A DNA stretch of 45,636 nucleotides, from positions 43,148 to 88,783 of the forward strand of contig MNCI01026430.1 in assembly GCA_015680685.1 (NCBI GenBank). Direction: 5' to 3'. Below are positions 45,239-45,636 of the stretch, one piece after another (positions within the stretch are counted from its first letter, which is position 1; every line of letters starts with the position of its first letter). Under the pieces are notes generated by a model. The model saw only the letters and a list, made by a program, of their open reading frames with translations, was not told the DNA's origin and made no database searches. The position numbers were made by a program, and so were the translations under genes. Source of the DNA: Gnetum montanum. Taxonomy: Eukaryota; Streptophyta; Gnetopsida; Gnetales; Gnetaceae.

Positions 45239-45636
45239 ATGAGTCATGAATTTGCTGGCTGAGATATCGCAGCTGTGATATCACAGCCGTGATATATCAG
45301 CCCTGTTGTATCAGTAGTCGCGATATCGCAGTGCGCCGCCATATCTATAAATAAGAGGCAACTCTCCCTTGTTTCAGATCCCAGTTTTAGAGTAGCGAAG
45401 CTCTGGCAGCTTGATCCCTCCAGAGTTAGATTTTTTTCCCGTGTTTGCTCGCAGTGTGGTGAATGTAATTGTACAGTGTCTTTATTCGAGTGTGCCGTAC
45501 TTGGACACGCACATGACCGGCAATAAATATCGAGATTACTTCACCATTGCAGCATTCACTTTGTTATTTATTTATTTGTTATTTATTTAATGTTATTTAC
45601 TATTTTCTCTCTCTCACCCTTAAACTCCTAGAACGC
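45239..45636 (+). mobile_element. LTR-like edge of a retroelement (partial, runs off the right end)
   Basis: Starts near TGATGAGTCATGAA and has GATATC-type palindromes at 45263, 45277, 45291 (GATATATC) and 45322. TATAAATA follows at 45346-45353, then AAGAGGC, then GTAGCGAAGCTCTGGC. A polyadenylation-like AATAAA lies at 45522-45527. The region around the TATA box and the following 60 bp matches the complement of positions 1-90. This U3-R-U5-like order supports an LTR; the element body is outside the window. Confidence 0.6.

Overview
The window is AT-rich plant nuclear DNA that is almost entirely one gene. On the minus strand, 14 coding exons from 43696 down to 4824 encode a 562-residue lysophospholipid acyltransferase with C-terminal EF-hands (LPEAT2 type). 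The exons total 1,689 bp of a 38.9 kb span. Reading frame, intron phase and GT-AG borders agree at all 13 junctions. The protein type (acyltransferase plus EF-hands, with plant LPEAT2-like sequence) and the very long introns filled with old LINEs suggest a gymnosperm, probably a conifer; the taxon is an inference.

Layout. 1-177 is the edge of an LTR-like element on the minus strand. 331-1480 is a dead LINE reverse-transcriptase tail. 1481-4823 is the 3' flank of the gene and holds a 121-bp tandem duplication. Intron 13 (4959-12344) holds an array of ~290-bp tandem repeats, split by a 5 kb L1-type LINE (6409-11362). Exons 13 to 7 (12345-16262) are compact. Intron 6 holds a 5'-truncated L1-type LINE (16623-19255) with clear target-site duplications. 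Intron 5 (20287-30020) has a dispersed repeat pair, a purine-rich tract and an RTE-type 3' end. Intron 3 (30339-41541) holds two damaged copies of a second LINE family, an RTE fragment, small tandem duplications and unidentified old repeats. Exons 3, 2 and 1 follow. The right flank ends in a second LTR-like edge (45239-45636) that is an inverted relative of the left one.

Function. The only intact protein-coding gene is LPEAT2, predicted to re-acylate lysophospholipids in endomembranes (Lands cycle). All other coding-like sequence is decayed retrotransposon. The large LINE bodies inside the introns all run antisense to the host gene; the two short RTE pieces in introns 5 and 3 run sense.

Most interesting observations: (1) both L1-type LINEs carry, downstream of the usual C-terminal zinc-finger region, the same extra module followed by a charged helical segment; (2) a LINE family with animal-like features occurs in three pieces; (3) the two LTR-like edges have upstream regions packed with GATATC palindromes; (4) one LINE is inserted exactly inside a tandem array.
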